64,000 bases of DNA from assembly GCF_024172165.1 (NCBI RefSeq), contig NZ_JAMZEB010000002.1:5663501-5727500 (forward strand). Reading direction: 5' to 3'. A program made the translations under genes and the position numbers. A model generated the notes under the pieces. It did not search any database, had not been told where the DNA came from, and saw only the letters and a program-made list of their open reading frames with translations. This document shows, piece after piece, positions 53,824-62,761 of the stretch (the first letter of the stretch is position 1; each line of letters starts with the position of its first letter). The DNA is from Nonomuraea thailandensis (GTDB lineage Bacteria > Actinomycetota > Actinomycetes > Streptosporangiales > Streptosporangiaceae).

Positions 53824-54219
53824 CGCGCGGGAGTCACCGGGCACTACGCGGGGACGGCGCAGCGGGGGTGTCACTGAAGGCACAGCAGGGCTGTGACCAG
53901 CGGCACAGCCACTCGCGTACCGTTTCACCACACTGGCACCAGCACCACCGCCCGTGTCAGGAGGCACCTTGCGACACCTCGCCCGGCACCCTGTTCGGCA
54001 CCCTGTTCGGCACCCTGTTCGGCACCCTGGTCGGCACCCTGGTCGGCGCCGTGCCCGCCCGCCACGGCCGCACCCTGGTCATCACCTCGCCCGGCGCCGC
54101 CGCATCCTCACCGCCACCCCGGCCGCCACCCGGCCCGCCACCGGCGCGAGACCGCCGATGTGCGCCGGCGCCTCCTTATGCCTCGGCTGACGGCCCGGCG
54201 CCGCCTCCCGTAGAAGGTG
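53823..54219. other. 397-bp region with 12-bp tandem repeat and a doubtful small ORF
   Basis: Between the aceA terminator and the kinase 3' end. Five exact-to-near copies of GGCACCCTGTTC (53985-54044) are the main feature. A perfect AGGAGG lies before a TTG at 53969, opening 73 codons to 54190; the product would be Arg/His/Pro-rich (RHPVRHPVRHP repeats) and looks like translated repeat plus GC-rich sequence. I do not count it as a gene with confidence. Nothing else is recognised in this stretch. Confidence 0.5.
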
Positions 54220-55818
54220 TCAGGGGGTGGCGGTGCCGGTCGTCGCCGGAGTGTCCGAGGGCGAGCCGGACGGATCCGGCGATTCACCCGGGCCGTCCTG
54301 CGGGATCGTGCTGATCGATCCCGACGGCTGCGGGCAGTCCCGCCGAGCGGCCGCGTTGCCGCGCCTGCGGGCCGCCGGGGACGCGCACGCCTCCCCCTCG
54401 TCCCCGCCCTGGTCCCCGGGGCCGCTGGTCTGCGTGGGGCGGAACGTGCCACGCCGCTCACCCGAGGGTGTCAGCACGACGTCGGGCCCCTTCGTCCTGG
54501 TCTGCGTGACGAACACCGTGGGCGTGCCCGGCGCCGCCGTCCGCGTCGCGAGCTGCACGGGCGGCGGGTTCCTGCTGGTGACGACCGTGGGACGGACGGT
54601 CGAGCCGGCACTGCCCGAGGACCGTACGGCGGGCGGGTCTCCGGGCAGCAGCGAGCCACCGCCGACACTCAGGCCGTCCCCGCCCGAGGCGGCGATCACC
54701 GTGATGGCCGCGATCGAGACCGTGGCCAGCGCCGCGAAGCTGGCCTGCGAGAGCTGGGCCCGCGACCTCGCCCTCGACCCTGCCCTCGACCCTGCCCTCG
54801 CCCCTGCCCGCGACCTCCCGTGACCGCGCCGGCTGCGCGTCCCGGAACGCTCCACCTCCTCCTCGGACGGCTCCCGCACCAGGCGTACCAGCCCTCCTCC
54901 CGGCGGGTACGGGACAGGCGTCCACATCTTCCCCAGCACGCCCTCCACCGCCTGGCGCAGCTCCCACGGATCCCCCACTCCCCCGGCGGCGAGCAGCGCC
55001 CGCAGCAGGTCGGCGGCCCTGGGCCGGTCGGCCGGATCCTTGGCCAGGGCGGCCGAGACGGCGGGCCTGAGCAGGGCCGGCACCCGCTCGGCGCGCGGCG
55101 GGTCGAACAGGATGCGCCGGGTCAGCACGTCCGGCTCGCCGCCCCCGAACGGGTGGTGCCCGGTGGCGGCGAAGGCCACCAGGCAGCCCCAGGCGAAGAC
55201 GTCGGAGGCGGGCAGGGCGGCCCCGCCGGTCAGCCGCTCGGGCGCCACCCATCCGGGGCTGCCCATGACCTGCCCGGCCTGGGTGTGCGCGGCCAGCGTG
55301 TCCACGTCGCGGGCGATGCCGAAGTCGATGACGCGCGGCCCCTTCTCCGACAGCAGCACGTTGCCCGGTTTGAGGTCGCGGTGCACCAGCCCGGCCTCGT
55401 GCACCGCGACGAGCGCCGCCGCGACGCCGAGGGCGACCCCGTAGGCGAGGTCGGGCGCCAGCGGCCCGCCTGCCTTGACGACCTGGGAGAGCGCGGGGCC
55501 GGGGATGTACTCGGTGACGAGGTAGGGGCGGTCCCTGTCGGTGCCGTCCTCGACGACCGCCGCCGTGCAGAAGGGCACCAATCTTCGTGAGAAAGCCACT
55601 TCCTCAGCGAAGCGCGCCCGTAACGTGGCATCGTTGAGATGCACCGCATGCGGCGTCTTCAGCGCGACGAGGCCCCCCTGAGGGTGCTCCGCCAGATACA
55701 CCACTCCCATCCCGCCCGTTCCGAGGCGGCCGAGGAGCAGGTATCGGCCGATGATGACCGGGTCCCCCACCGTAAGCGGTCGCACGCCAGGAGGCAGCTC
55801 GCTCGCACCACGCGCCAT
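54220..55818 (-). CDS. PknB-type Ser/Thr protein kinase with extracytoplasmic tail
   Basis: 532 residues. The kinase domain (about 20-275) is complete: GRLGTGGMGVVYLA loop, Lys in VALKTPH, HRDLKPGN, DFGIARDVD and WVAPERL. A basic Ser/Arg/Ala linker (about 340-370), partly made by a 12-bp repeat, precedes one membrane helix (about 372-393). The Pro/Ser/Thr-rich exterior tail has no recognised sensor domain. ATG at 55818 has GAGG eight bases upstream. Monocistronic by spacing. Confidence 0.92.
   Translation of the reverse strand: MARGASELPPGVRPLTVGDPVIIGRYLLLGRLGTGGMGVVYLAEHPQGGLVALKTPHAVHLNDATLRARFAEEVAFSRRLVPFCTAAVVEDGTDRDRPYLVTEYIPGPALSQVVKAGGPLAPDLAYGVALGVAAALVAVHEAGLVHRDLKPGNVLLSEKGPRVIDFGIARDVDTLAAHTQAGQVMGSPGWVAPERLTGGAALPASDVFAWGCLVAFAATGHHPFGGGEPDVLTRRILFDPPRAERVPALLRPAVSAALAKDPADRPRAADLLRALLAAGGVGDPWELRQAVEGVLGKMWTPVPYPPGGGLVRLVREPSEEEVERSGTRSRRGHGRSRAGARAGSRAGSRARSRAQLSQASFAALATVSIAAITVIAASGGDGLSVGGGSLLPGDPPAVRSSGSAGSTVRPTVVTSRNPPPVQLATRTAAPGTPTVFVTQTRTKGPDVVLTPSGERRGTFRPTQTSGPGDQGGDEGEACASPAARRRGNAAARRDCPQPSGSISTIPQDGPGESPDPSGSPSDTPATTGTATP
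54771..54806. repeat. 12-bp tandem repeat in the kinase linker
   Basis: Three copies of CCCTCGACCCTG (one mismatch in the last) encode part of the basic Arg/Ser/Ala linker next to the kinase membrane helix. The period preserves frame. Confidence 0.85.
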
Positions 55819-55970
55819 CCGGTTTCGCCTCTCCTGATCAGTGTCATGGCAAGGCACACTGTGGCGGCATCCGGGGCGGGCTTTCCGCATGTCTTACACA
55901 AGGGGTATCGGAGGAAAGGCGATCATTCCTCCGAGGTAAGTAAGAGGTGGGGAAGCAGGCGATTCGTGCG

Positions 55971-56807
55971 TCAGGAGGCGATTGCGGCGGCTTCCTCGGC
56001 CTCGACCTGACGGTTCCAGTCGCTCTTGACCTGACGCCACGCCTCGTCGTCCACGCCGAGCCGCCAGTAACCGGAGATGGACAGCCGCTCCAGCGGGATC
56101 CCCCGCTCCAGGCGCAGGTGGTGGCGCAGCTCCTTGACGAACCCGGCCTCGCCGTGCACGAACGCGTGCACGTCGCCGCCGGGGAAGTCCAGCTCGCGCA
56201 CGGCGGCGACCAGCCGCTCGCCGACCGGGCGGTCACCCCGGTACAGCCACCTGATCCGCGCGTCGGCGGCGGTCTCCAGCTTCAGCTCGTCCTCCGGCGC
56301 GTCCACCTCGATGAGCACGCGGGCGGGTGTGGCGTCGGGCAGCGCCTCCAGCGAGGCGGCGATGGCGGGCAGCGCGCTCTCGTCGCCCACGAACAGGTGC
56401 CAGCCGGCCTCGGGGTCGGGCGCGTAGCCGCCGCCGGGGCCCAGGATGAGCAGCTCGTCGCCCGGCCGCGCGTGGTCGGCCCACGGGCCGGCCAGGCCCT
56501 CGTCGCCGTGCACGACGAAGTCGAGGGTGAGCTCGCGGGTGAAGGGGTCCCAGGCGCGCACGGTGTAGGTCCGCAGCTTCGGCCAGACCTCGCGCGGCAT
56601 GGTCTCGCGGCACGCCTTCACGCTGAACGGCTGCGGGTACTCGACGCCCTCGCAGCGGAAGACCAGCTTGACGTAGTGGTCGGTGAGTCCCCTGGTGGCG
56701 AACTCCGCCAGCCCGTCCCCGCCCACGACCACGCGGACCATGTTGCGCGAGAGGCGCTCGGTACGCTGGACGACACCCCGGTGGTGATCCGTACGCTTGT
56801 CAGCCAT
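55971..56807 (-). CDS. Siderophore-interacting protein (FAD-dependent ferric-siderophore reductase)
   Basis: 278 residues. The FAD-binding half has VRVVVGGDGLAEF and LRTYTVRAWDPFTRELTLDFVVHG; the NAD(P)-binding half has FVGDESALPAIAASLEAL and VHAFVHGEAGFVKELRHHL, ending in WRLGVDDEAWR. The family reduces ferric siderophores in the cytosol to free iron. A perfect iron-box palindrome lies 18 bp upstream, so expression should rise under iron limitation. It follows the esterase gene on the same strand. Confidence 0.93.
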   Translation of the reverse strand: MADKRTDHHRGVVQRTERLSRNMVRVVVGGDGLAEFATRGLTDHYVKLVFRCEGVEYPQPFSVKACRETMPREVWPKLRTYTVRAWDPFTRELTLDFVVHGDEGLAGPWADHARPGDELLILGPGGGYAPDPEAGWHLFVGDESALPAIAASLEALPDATPARVLIEVDAPEDELKLETAADARIRWLYRGDRPVGERLVAAVRELDFPGGDVHAFVHGEAGFVKELRHHLRLERGIPLERLSISGYWRLGVDDEAWRQVKSDWNRQVEAEEAAAIAS

Positions 56808-56824
56808 AGGACAGTCCCCCTGAG

Positions 56825-56838
56825 TTAGGTATACCTAA
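56825..56838. promoter_or_regulatory. Iron box (DmdR/IdeR-type operator)
   Basis: TTAGGTATACCTAA is a perfect 14-bp palindrome extended by CCTTA, close to the actinobacterial iron-box consensus. It is 18-31 bp upstream of the siderophore-interacting protein start. Confidence 0.85.
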
Positions 56839-56896
56839 CCTTATACTGCCCGCGGGTGTGGCCGTAGACCTACTTCCTCGAACCGAGCGGTGAGAA

Positions 56897-57877
56897 TCAG
56901 GCGGCCGCCGAGCCCTCCATCGACTCGGACGGCAGCTCCGCCACCGCCTGGACGAACTGCGACATGTGCCGGAAGGCCAGCCGCGCCTCGGGCAGCACGT
57001 CGGCCAGGATAGGGAAGACGTGCGGCATCCGCGGCCACTCCTCGTACCTGACCGGCACCCCCGCCAGCCGCGCCCTCTGCGCCACCCGCCGGGCCTCGTC
57101 CCGCAGCACCTCCGTCGAGCCCGTGACGATCATCAGCGGCGGCAGCCCCGCGAAGTCGCCGTGCACCGGTGAGACGAGCGGGTCCCACGGGTCCAGGCCC
57201 GAGGTCCACCGGCGGGCCAGCCAGCGCACCCTGCTCGCCGGGAGCATGGGGTCCTGCCAGCGGTTCGCCCGGCGCGGGAAGTCGGTGAGGTCGGCCCACG
57301 GCGACAGGCAGATCGCCGCCCCGGGCAGCGGCAGGCCCCTGTCGCGCAGCGCCAGCAGGGTCGCCAGCGTGAGATGGCCGCCCGCCGAGTCGCCCGCGAG
57401 GATCACGTCCCGGGGCACGTGCCCGCGCCGCAGCAGGCAGCCGTAGGCGTCCAGCGCGTCGGCCAGGGAGTCGGCCAGCCTGTGCACCGGGCCCTGGCGG
57501 TAGTCCAGCGCCAGGACCGGCCGCCCGGCCACCGCCGACAGCCGCCACGTGATGGGCCGGTGGGTGCGCGGCGAGCAGGAGAAGTAGCCCCCGCCGTGGA
57601 AGTAGAGCACCACCTTGCGCTCGTCGAGCCCCTGGCCGCCGCGCACCCACTCCCCGCCGCACTCGGAGAAGGCCGCCGGCACGACCGCGACGTGCTCGGG
57701 ATGCGGCACGTTCACCACCCGGGCGAGCTCGCCGAGCCGGGCCGCCCCCGACAGGGCCAGCGGATGGCGCATCAGCAGGCTGGAGGCCGGTTTCACGGTG
57801 CCGCGCAGGAGGCCGGTGAGCGCCCGGGCCTGCCAGCTCAGCGGATACTCCGGGATCACGTCCCTGTCGACTCGCAT
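56897..57877 (-). CDS. HSL-family alpha/beta hydrolase (esterase)
   Basis: 326 residues. The oxyanion motif YFHGGGYFS, nucleophile GDSAGGH and an Asp/His pair (LRDEARR, MPHVFP) match hormone-sensitive-lipase-like esterases. AAAGGGGG precedes ATG at 57877. Its promoter region holds TACCGGCCAGTA, nearly identical to the palindrome ahead of the acyl-CoA dehydrogenase at 6261-7469, suggesting common control in lipid use. Substrate unknown. Confidence 0.9.
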   Translation of the reverse strand: MRVDRDVIPEYPLSWQARALTGLLRGTVKPASSLLMRHPLALSGAARLGELARVVNVPHPEHVAVVPAAFSECGGEWVRGGQGLDERKVVLYFHGGGYFSCSPRTHRPITWRLSAVAGRPVLALDYRQGPVHRLADSLADALDAYGCLLRRGHVPRDVILAGDSAGGHLTLATLLALRDRGLPLPGAAICLSPWADLTDFPRRANRWQDPMLPASRVRWLARRWTSGLDPWDPLVSPVHGDFAGLPPLMIVTGSTEVLRDEARRVAQRARLAGVPVRYEEWPRMPHVFPILADVLPEARLAFRHMSQFVQAVAELPSESMEGSAAA

Positions 57878-57920
57878 ACCGCCCCCTTTCAGGAGATTTG
57901 TTCCCCTCTCGCGAAATCCC

Positions 57921-57932
57921 TACCGGCCAGTA
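57921..57932. promoter_or_regulatory. TetR-like palindrome upstream of the esterase
   Basis: TACCGGCCAGTA differs from the perfect palindrome at 7504-7515 at one base. It lies 44-55 bp upstream of the esterase start. Confidence 0.55.
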
Positions 57933-58004
57933 AGTAACTCATCTCTTACGCGGATATTTCGGCACGATGACTCGCAGGCGCTCCGCCTGGCCCCGTTAAT
58001 CCCG

Positions 58005-58901
58005 TTGCGGGCCGCCGATCCCGCGACGGATAATCCGTGTTTCCCACCGGCAGACCCGTGCGCGGGTCCAGGCACGTTCCGTGACCGTGCCATCACCCCC
58101 TGGAGGTGCAAAACCTTCCCGCTCTACGCCCGGCTCGTCCGGTACGGCTTCCGCAAACACGCCACCTACGTCTGGGCCGCAGTCGCCGGCGCGTTCACCA
58201 ACAGCGTCTTCGGCATCCTGCGCGCGTACACGCTGATCGCGCTCTGGCAGGCCCGCCCCGGTCTGGCCGGATACGACATCACCGACGCCGTCACCTTCTG
58301 CTTCGTCACCCAGGCCTTCATCGGGCCGATGCAGCTCTTCGGCGGCGGGCTCGCCCTCCCCGAGCGCATCCGCAGCGGCGACATCGCACTCGACCTGGTC
58401 CGCCCCGCCTCGCTGCAGCTCTGGACGCTCGCCGAGGACCTCGGCAGGGCCGCGTACCTGTTCCTGGTGCGCGGCATCCCGCCGATGCTGCTCGGCGCCG
58501 CGATCTTCGGCATCCACGTCCCCGCCACGCCCGCCCAGTGGCTGGCGTTCCTGCTCGGCTTCGCGATCGCCGTCGTCGTCAGCTTCGGCTGGCGCTACCT
58601 GGTCGCGCTGTCGGTCTGCTGGCTGCTCGACGACCGCGGCGTCGCGGTCCTGTCGATGGTCCTGAGCACGTTCTTCAGCGGCATGCTGGTGCCGCTGCAC
58701 CTGTTCCCCGGCTGGTTCGGCGACCTGGCCATGGCGCTGCCCTGGGCCGCCATGGTGCAACTGCCCACCGACCTCTACCTGGGCACCGCCCCGGTGCTGG
58801 AGACGCTCGCCGTCCAGGCGCTGTGGGCCGTGGTCCTGCTCGGCCTGGGCGCCCTCGGCACCCGGGCGATCCGCCACAAGGTGGTGATCCAGGGTGGTTA
58901 G
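58005..58901 (+). CDS. ABC-2 type permease subunit 1 (start uncertain)
   Basis: The conserved protein begins near 58117 (FPLYARLVRYGFRKHATYVW) and has six hydrophobic segments to QGG at the stop, matching the DrrB/ABC-2 family seen in three-gene actinobacterial exporters. No ATG, GTG or TTG occurs in frame near this point; the nearest in-frame codon is TTG at 58005, without a ribosome site. A GTG at 58106, joined to GGAG, would enter the frame if one A of the AAAA run at 58110-58113 were absent. The second permease start overlaps this stop. Confidence 0.75.
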   Translation: MRAADPATDNPCFPPADPCAGPGTFRDRAITPWRCKTFPLYARLVRYGFRKHATYVWAAVAGAFTNSVFGILRAYTLIALWQARPGLAGYDITDAVTFCFVTQAFIGPMQLFGGGLALPERIRSGDIALDLVRPASLQLWTLAEDLGRAAYLFLVRGIPPMLLGAAIFGIHVPATPAQWLAFLLGFAIAVVVSFGWRYLVALSVCWLLDDRGVAVLSMVLSTFFSGMLVPLHLFPGWFGDLAMALPWAAMVQLPTDLYLGTAPVLETLAVQALWAVVLLGLGALGTRAIRHKVVIQGG

Positions 58902-59682
58902 GACGTACTTCCTGCTGGTGTGGGCCTGGACCCGCGCCGCGGCGGCCTACCCGGTCTCGTTCGTGATGATGATCGTGCTCGGCTTCGTCATCGCCGCGAT
59001 CGACGTCGGCGTCATCCTGATCATCTTCGCCAACACCACCACCCTGGCCGGGTTCTCCCGCGAGGAGGTGCTGTTCCTCTACGGGACGGCCGGCCTGGCC
59101 TTCACCATCTGCGACACGTTCGTCAGCAACCTCGACCGGGTCAGCGGGCACATCAAGGCCGGCACCCTCGACACCTTCCTGATCAGGCCGGCCGGGGCGT
59201 GGGTCCAGCTCGCCGCCGACCGTTTCATGGCCACCCGCGTCGGGCGCATCCTCCAGGCCGCGCTCGTGCTCGGCTACGCCGTCGCCGCGCTCGACCCGGG
59301 CTGGGGGCGGGCCTGGATGATCCCCGTCATGGTGGCGACCGGCATCGTCATCTTCGCGGCGCTGTGGACGATCGCCGGAGCGCTGCAGTTCCTGCTGACC
59401 GACGCCCCCGAGGTGGTCAACAGCCTGACCTACGGCAGCAGCCAGCTCACCCAGTACCCGCTCAGTGTCTACGGCCGCGACCTGGTCAGGGGCGTGACGT
59501 ACGTGCTGCCGCTGGCGTTCGTCAACTGGCAGCCCGGCCTGTACGTGCTCGGCCGGGACGACCCCTTCGGCACGCCCGCGTTCATGCGGTTCCTCGGACC
59601 GGCCGCCGCGCTGGTCCTGGCCCTGGTCGCCGCGCTGGTCTGGCGGCAGGGCATCCGGCACTACAGATCGACGGGGAGTTGA
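58894..59682 (+). CDS. ABC-2 type permease subunit 2
   Basis: 262 residues with six hydrophobic segments. DTFVSNLDRVSGHIKAGTLDTFLIRPAG and the later LTQYPLSVYGRDLVRGVTYVLPLAFVNWQP are typical of ABC-2 partner permeases. GTG at 58894 overlaps the first permease stop by eight bases, and the ATPase gene follows by five bases. The pair probably forms a heterodimeric exporter channel; the cargo is unknown. Confidence 0.87.
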   Translation: MVRTYFLLVWAWTRAAAAYPVSFVMMIVLGFVIAAIDVGVILIIFANTTTLAGFSREEVLFLYGTAGLAFTICDTFVSNLDRVSGHIKAGTLDTFLIRPAGAWVQLAADRFMATRVGRILQAALVLGYAVAALDPGWGRAWMIPVMVATGIVIFAALWTIAGALQFLLTDAPEVVNSLTYGSSQLTQYPLSVYGRDLVRGVTYVLPLAFVNWQPGLYVLGRDDPFGTPAFMRFLGPAAALVLALVAALVWRQGIRHYRSTGS

Positions 59683-59687
59683 GGCGA

Positions 59688-60434
59688 ATGATCGAGCTCG
59701 ACCGGGCCGGACGCTCGTTCAAGGTGAAGCGGAACGTCGTGCACGCCGTGCGCGACCTGTCGTTCACGGTGTCGGCGGGCGAGTTCGTCGGCTACCTCGG
59801 CCCCAACGGCGCGGGCAAGTCCACCACGATCAAGATGTTGTGCGGCATCCTGACCCCCACCTCGGGCAAGGTCAGGGTGGCGGGGATGGACCCCTCGCGC
59901 CGCCGCACGACGCTGGCGCGGCGCATCGGGGTGGTGTTCGGGCAGCGGACGACACTGTGGTGGGACCTGCCGCTGCGCGACAGCTTCGAGCTGATCAGGC
60001 ACCTCTACCGGGTCGAGCGCACGGCCTTCGCCGCCCGGCTCGACGAGCTCACGCAGACCCTGGACCTGGGCGAGTTCCTGCGCACGCCGGTGCGGCAGCT
60101 CAGCCTCGGCCAGCGCATGCGCGGCGACCTGGCGGCGGCGCTGCTGCACGCGCCCGACGTGCTGGTGCTCGACGAGCCGACGATCGGGCTCGACGTGGTC
60201 AGCAAGGCCGGTATCCGCGAGTTCCTGCTGCGGCTGAACGCGGAGCGGGGCACGACCGTGCTGCTGACCACGCACGACCTCGGCGACATCGAGCGCCTGT
60301 GCCGCCGGGTCATGCTCATCGACCACGGGCGGCTGGCGTTCGACGGCACCCTCGACGACCTGATGGCCACGGCTCCCGGCCAGTCGTCGCTGGAGGAGGT
60401 GGTCACCCGCCTCTACACGGGCACCGCCCCGTGA
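59688..60434 (+). CDS. ABC transporter ATP-binding subunit
   Basis: 248 residues. Walker A is GPNGAGKST, the Q-loop GQRTTLWWDL, the signature LSLGQRMR (a variant of LSGGQ), Walker B VLVLDEPTIGLD and the H-loop THDLGD. It energises the two preceding permeases. GGAGTTGAGG precedes ATG at 59688. The ABC signature with Leu-Gly in place of Gly-Gly is common in this permease group. Confidence 0.92.
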   Translation: MIELDRAGRSFKVKRNVVHAVRDLSFTVSAGEFVGYLGPNGAGKSTTIKMLCGILTPTSGKVRVAGMDPSRRRTTLARRIGVVFGQRTTLWWDLPLRDSFELIRHLYRVERTAFAARLDELTQTLDLGEFLRTPVRQLSLGQRMRGDLAAALLHAPDVLVLDEPTIGLDVVSKAGIREFLLRLNAERGTTVLLTTHDLGDIERLCRRVMLIDHGRLAFDGTLDDLMATAPGQSSLEEVVTRLYTGTAP

Positions 60435-60454
60435 CGCACGGGGCCACCGCCTGA

Positions 60455-61432
60455 TCAGCCCCGCTGGCCGGGGCGGTTCACGATGACCGAGGTCAGCAGG
60501 GCGGTGGCCCACACCGCGCCCTCGCGGACGCTGGGCTCCTTGTCGTCGAAGAAGTACTCGTCGCGCAGCCAGACCGTCCTCTCACCCAGGTAGCGATAGG
60601 TGCGCGGGTCCAGGATGTGGTACCTGCGGTAAGGGACGTCCCCTCTGCCGGTGTCGCGCCAGACGCCCAGGCCGCCGCGGCCGGCCGCGTCGGTGACGCC
60701 CTGCTCGACGCGGACGCCGGGGATCAGCGCCAGGGCCTCGAACAGGGCCGCCTCCAGCTTGGGCGGCATGACGCCGTACCGGCTGAGGTAGAGCATGATC
60801 ACGCCGTAGGCGCGGTCCGCGTCGGGGGCGACGACGTGGGGGACGCCCTCCTCCCTGGGGTAGTCGATCCAGTGCCGGTCCCTGGTCACCTTGGCGAGCA
60901 GCCGCTTCGGGTCGGTGGGCAGCTCGCGCAGCTTCTTGTCGTACTGCTGCGGCGACAGGTCGTCGTCACCGGGGTCGGGCGGGATGTCCCGGACGGACAG
61001 CCTGCCGTCCTCGCCGAAGCCGGCGCTCTGCTTGCCGTCGTAGCGTATCCAGGACTCCCTGCTCTCGACCGTGTCGCGGGTCGGCTGCTTGTCCAGGGTC
61101 CTGGTGTACTGCCACTGCGTCGGCAGCGGCGCCTCGCCGGCCTCGCGCCTGCCCACCGTGTCGGCCGCCCGCGCCAGGACGGTGTCCGGGTCGAGCTGGA
61201 CGGTCCGCGGCCGGGCCGGCGGAGCGGGCTGCGCGGGGGGTTGCGGCCGGACGGCGACCAGGGCGACCGCGGCCGCGGTGGCCAGCGCGCCCGCCAGCAG
61301 GAGGGCGCGGCCGAACCCGCGCCTGCGGGTGCGCATCCGGCGCAGCAGCCGGCGGCGCTCCTGGACCGTCCACTCCTCGCCCGGCTCCGGCACCACGGCA
61401 CGCAACTCGCGCAGGGATCGCAGGTCATCCAC
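60455..61432 (-). CDS. CU044_5270 family protein, partner of the ECF sigma factor
   Basis: 325 residues. A cytoplasmic N-terminus of about 40 residues (Arg-rich, RRRLLRRMRTRRRG) leads to one membrane helix (about 42-62) and an extracytoplasmic domain of about 250 residues, the CU044_5270 layout. Such proteins are regularly encoded next to ECF sigma factors in actinobacteria and are thought to act as membrane-bound regulators. GTG at 61432 overlaps the sigma gene stop by eight bases. Confidence 0.85.
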   Translation of the reverse strand: MDDLRSLRELRAVVPEPGEEWTVQERRRLLRRMRTRRRGFGRALLLAGALATAAAVALVAVRPQPPAQPAPPARPRTVQLDPDTVLARAADTVGRREAGEAPLPTQWQYTRTLDKQPTRDTVESRESWIRYDGKQSAGFGEDGRLSVRDIPPDPGDDDLSPQQYDKKLRELPTDPKRLLAKVTRDRHWIDYPREEGVPHVVAPDADRAYGVIMLYLSRYGVMPPKLEAALFEALALIPGVRVEQGVTDAAGRGGLGVWRDTGRGDVPYRRYHILDPRTYRYLGERTVWLRDEYFFDDKEPSVREGAVWATALLTSVIVNRPGQRG

Positions 61433-62015
61433 CGAAGGACTCCTCTCGTGCCGTGGTGGGGTCGCTTCCGCCGAGCGCCCTGCGGGTCCTGACCCTGGCG
61501 CGGTGCAGGCGGGATCGGACGGTTCCGATGGGGATGCCCAGGGCCCTGGCCACGTCCTCGTACGTCATGTCCGCCCAGGCCACCAGTAACAGCACCTCGC
61601 GGTCGGCGGCCGGCAGGTCCGCCAGCGCCGCGGCCAGGCCCGCCTGCTGCGCCGCGACGCGGTCGTCGATCCTGTCGGCGTACGGCTCGGTGACCTCGTC
61701 CACCCCGGTGCGGGCCAGGGCCCGGTAGAGCCTGACCTCGACCCGGCGGTGACGCTGGATGAGCCGGGCGGCGATGCCGTACAGCCAGGGGCGGGCGTCG
61801 GGATGGCTCGCGTCGTAGTGGCGGCGCCGGCGGAACGCGGCCAGGAACGCGTCGGAGACGACGTCGTCGGCCAGCGACTCCCCGAGCCGTCTGGCGACGT
61901 AGCGGCGAAGGGCCGCCGCGTGCCGGTCGAAGAGCTCGGCGAAGATCTCCGGGACCTGCTCGGACCGCCGGATCAGCTCGGAGTCGGCCGGCCTGCCGGG
62001 CAGTTCGTCGATCAC
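61425..62015 (-). CDS. ECF-type RNA polymerase sigma factor
   Basis: 196 residues. Region 2 (FAELFDRHAAALRRYVARRLG, DDVVSDAFLAAFRRR, DARPWLYGIAARLI) and region 4 (LADLPAADREVLLLVAWADMTYEDVARALGIPIGTVRSRLHRAR) are both complete. GTG at 62015 follows GGGAG. It is coupled to the CU044_5270 gene, its likely membrane regulator. Confidence 0.93.
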   Translation of the reverse strand: MIDELPGRPADSELIRRSEQVPEIFAELFDRHAAALRRYVARRLGESLADDVVSDAFLAAFRRRRHYDASHPDARPWLYGIAARLIQRHRRVEVRLYRALARTGVDEVTEPYADRIDDRVAAQQAGLAAALADLPAADREVLLLVAWADMTYEDVARALGIPIGTVRSRLHRARVRTRRALGGSDPTTAREESFGG

Positions 62016-62108
62016 ATGTCGCTCCCGTCCGTACGGTGTGTCCGCTGGCTTTCGCCCGCAGGACGGGGAGGAGTTCGCGCTTTTCGCTGTGACCTACGTC
62101 ACACGACT

Positions 62109-62138
62109 GCGGCCGCCTCCCCGCAGGGAGACGGCCGC
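62109..62138. terminator. Hairpin between membrane protein and sigma factor genes
   Basis: Stem GCGGCCG-CTCCC / GGGAG-CGGCCGC with one internal mismatch and a four-base loop, about 20 bp past the 62159 stop on the minus strand. No T-tract is seen, as often in actinomycetes. Confidence 0.6.
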
Positions 62139-62158
62139 GCCCGAAATCTTCACGAGGA

Positions 62159-62641
62159 TCAGTAGTAGCTGCCCTCGGGCGTGCTCTCGTAGTCCTCGTC
62201 GAGCTCGTCGTCGCGGCGCGACCACCGCGAGGGCATCAGCACGGGTATGAACAGGGCCACGCCGAGCAGCGCGAACACACCTGTCGTGAGGAGAGTCCTG
62301 GCGCCGAAGCCGGCGTCGCGGACGATCTGGTTGACCGAGGGCTCGGTCGGGATGAAGGACAGCGCCCGGTTCATGTCGAGCGCGTACACGACCGTCCAGG
62401 CCAGCAGCACCATAGACGGGACGAAGGTCGCCAGCGGGGAGATCCGGCCGGCCATAACCAGGCCCGCGACGAGCCCCACCGCGGCCATCGCGCCGAGCGC
62501 GATCCACATCCGCTGGTTGTCCGGTGGGTTCGCCGCAGCGTTGCCGACGGCCTGCTGCACCGCCCATCCGCCGCCCCCGAGCACGGCCGCCGTCACCACC
62601 AGGCCGATCAGCAAACCACCTAAGTGCCGCAACGTTCTCAC
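62159..62641 (-). CDS. Membrane protein, unrecognised
   Basis: 160 residues with four hydrophobic segments (about 8-28, 45-65, 70-92 and 118-140) and an acidic C-terminal tail (DDELDEDYESTPEG). No family is recognised. GTG at 62641 is the best start but its ribosome site is poorly spaced. A hairpin follows its stop. Confidence 0.7.
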   Translation of the reverse strand: MRTLRHLGGLLIGLVVTAAVLGGGGWAVQQAVGNAAANPPDNQRMWIALGAMAAVGLVAGLVMAGRISPLATFVPSMVLLAWTVVYALDMNRALSFIPTEPSVNQIVRDAGFGARTLLTTGVFALLGVALFIPVLMPSRWSRRDDELDEDYESTPEGSYY

Positions 62642-62761
62642 CTCTATGTCAGCGCGATCGGCACGACCCTAGCGACAAATGCCATTTTCGGACCAGGCAT
62701 TGAGCAGCTTGGGACTCGAGGTCTCATCCTCCCTTGCCCCGTGAGAGCATGGAGCACACCC

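Noticed and set aside
53985..54044. CRISPR-like array
   Set aside because: Units are 12 bp without spacers; it is a simple tandem repeat.
53969..54190. His/Arg-rich ORF with AGGAGG before TTG
   Set aside because: Mostly translated tandem repeat; kept only as a remark in the regional entry because the ribosome site is good.
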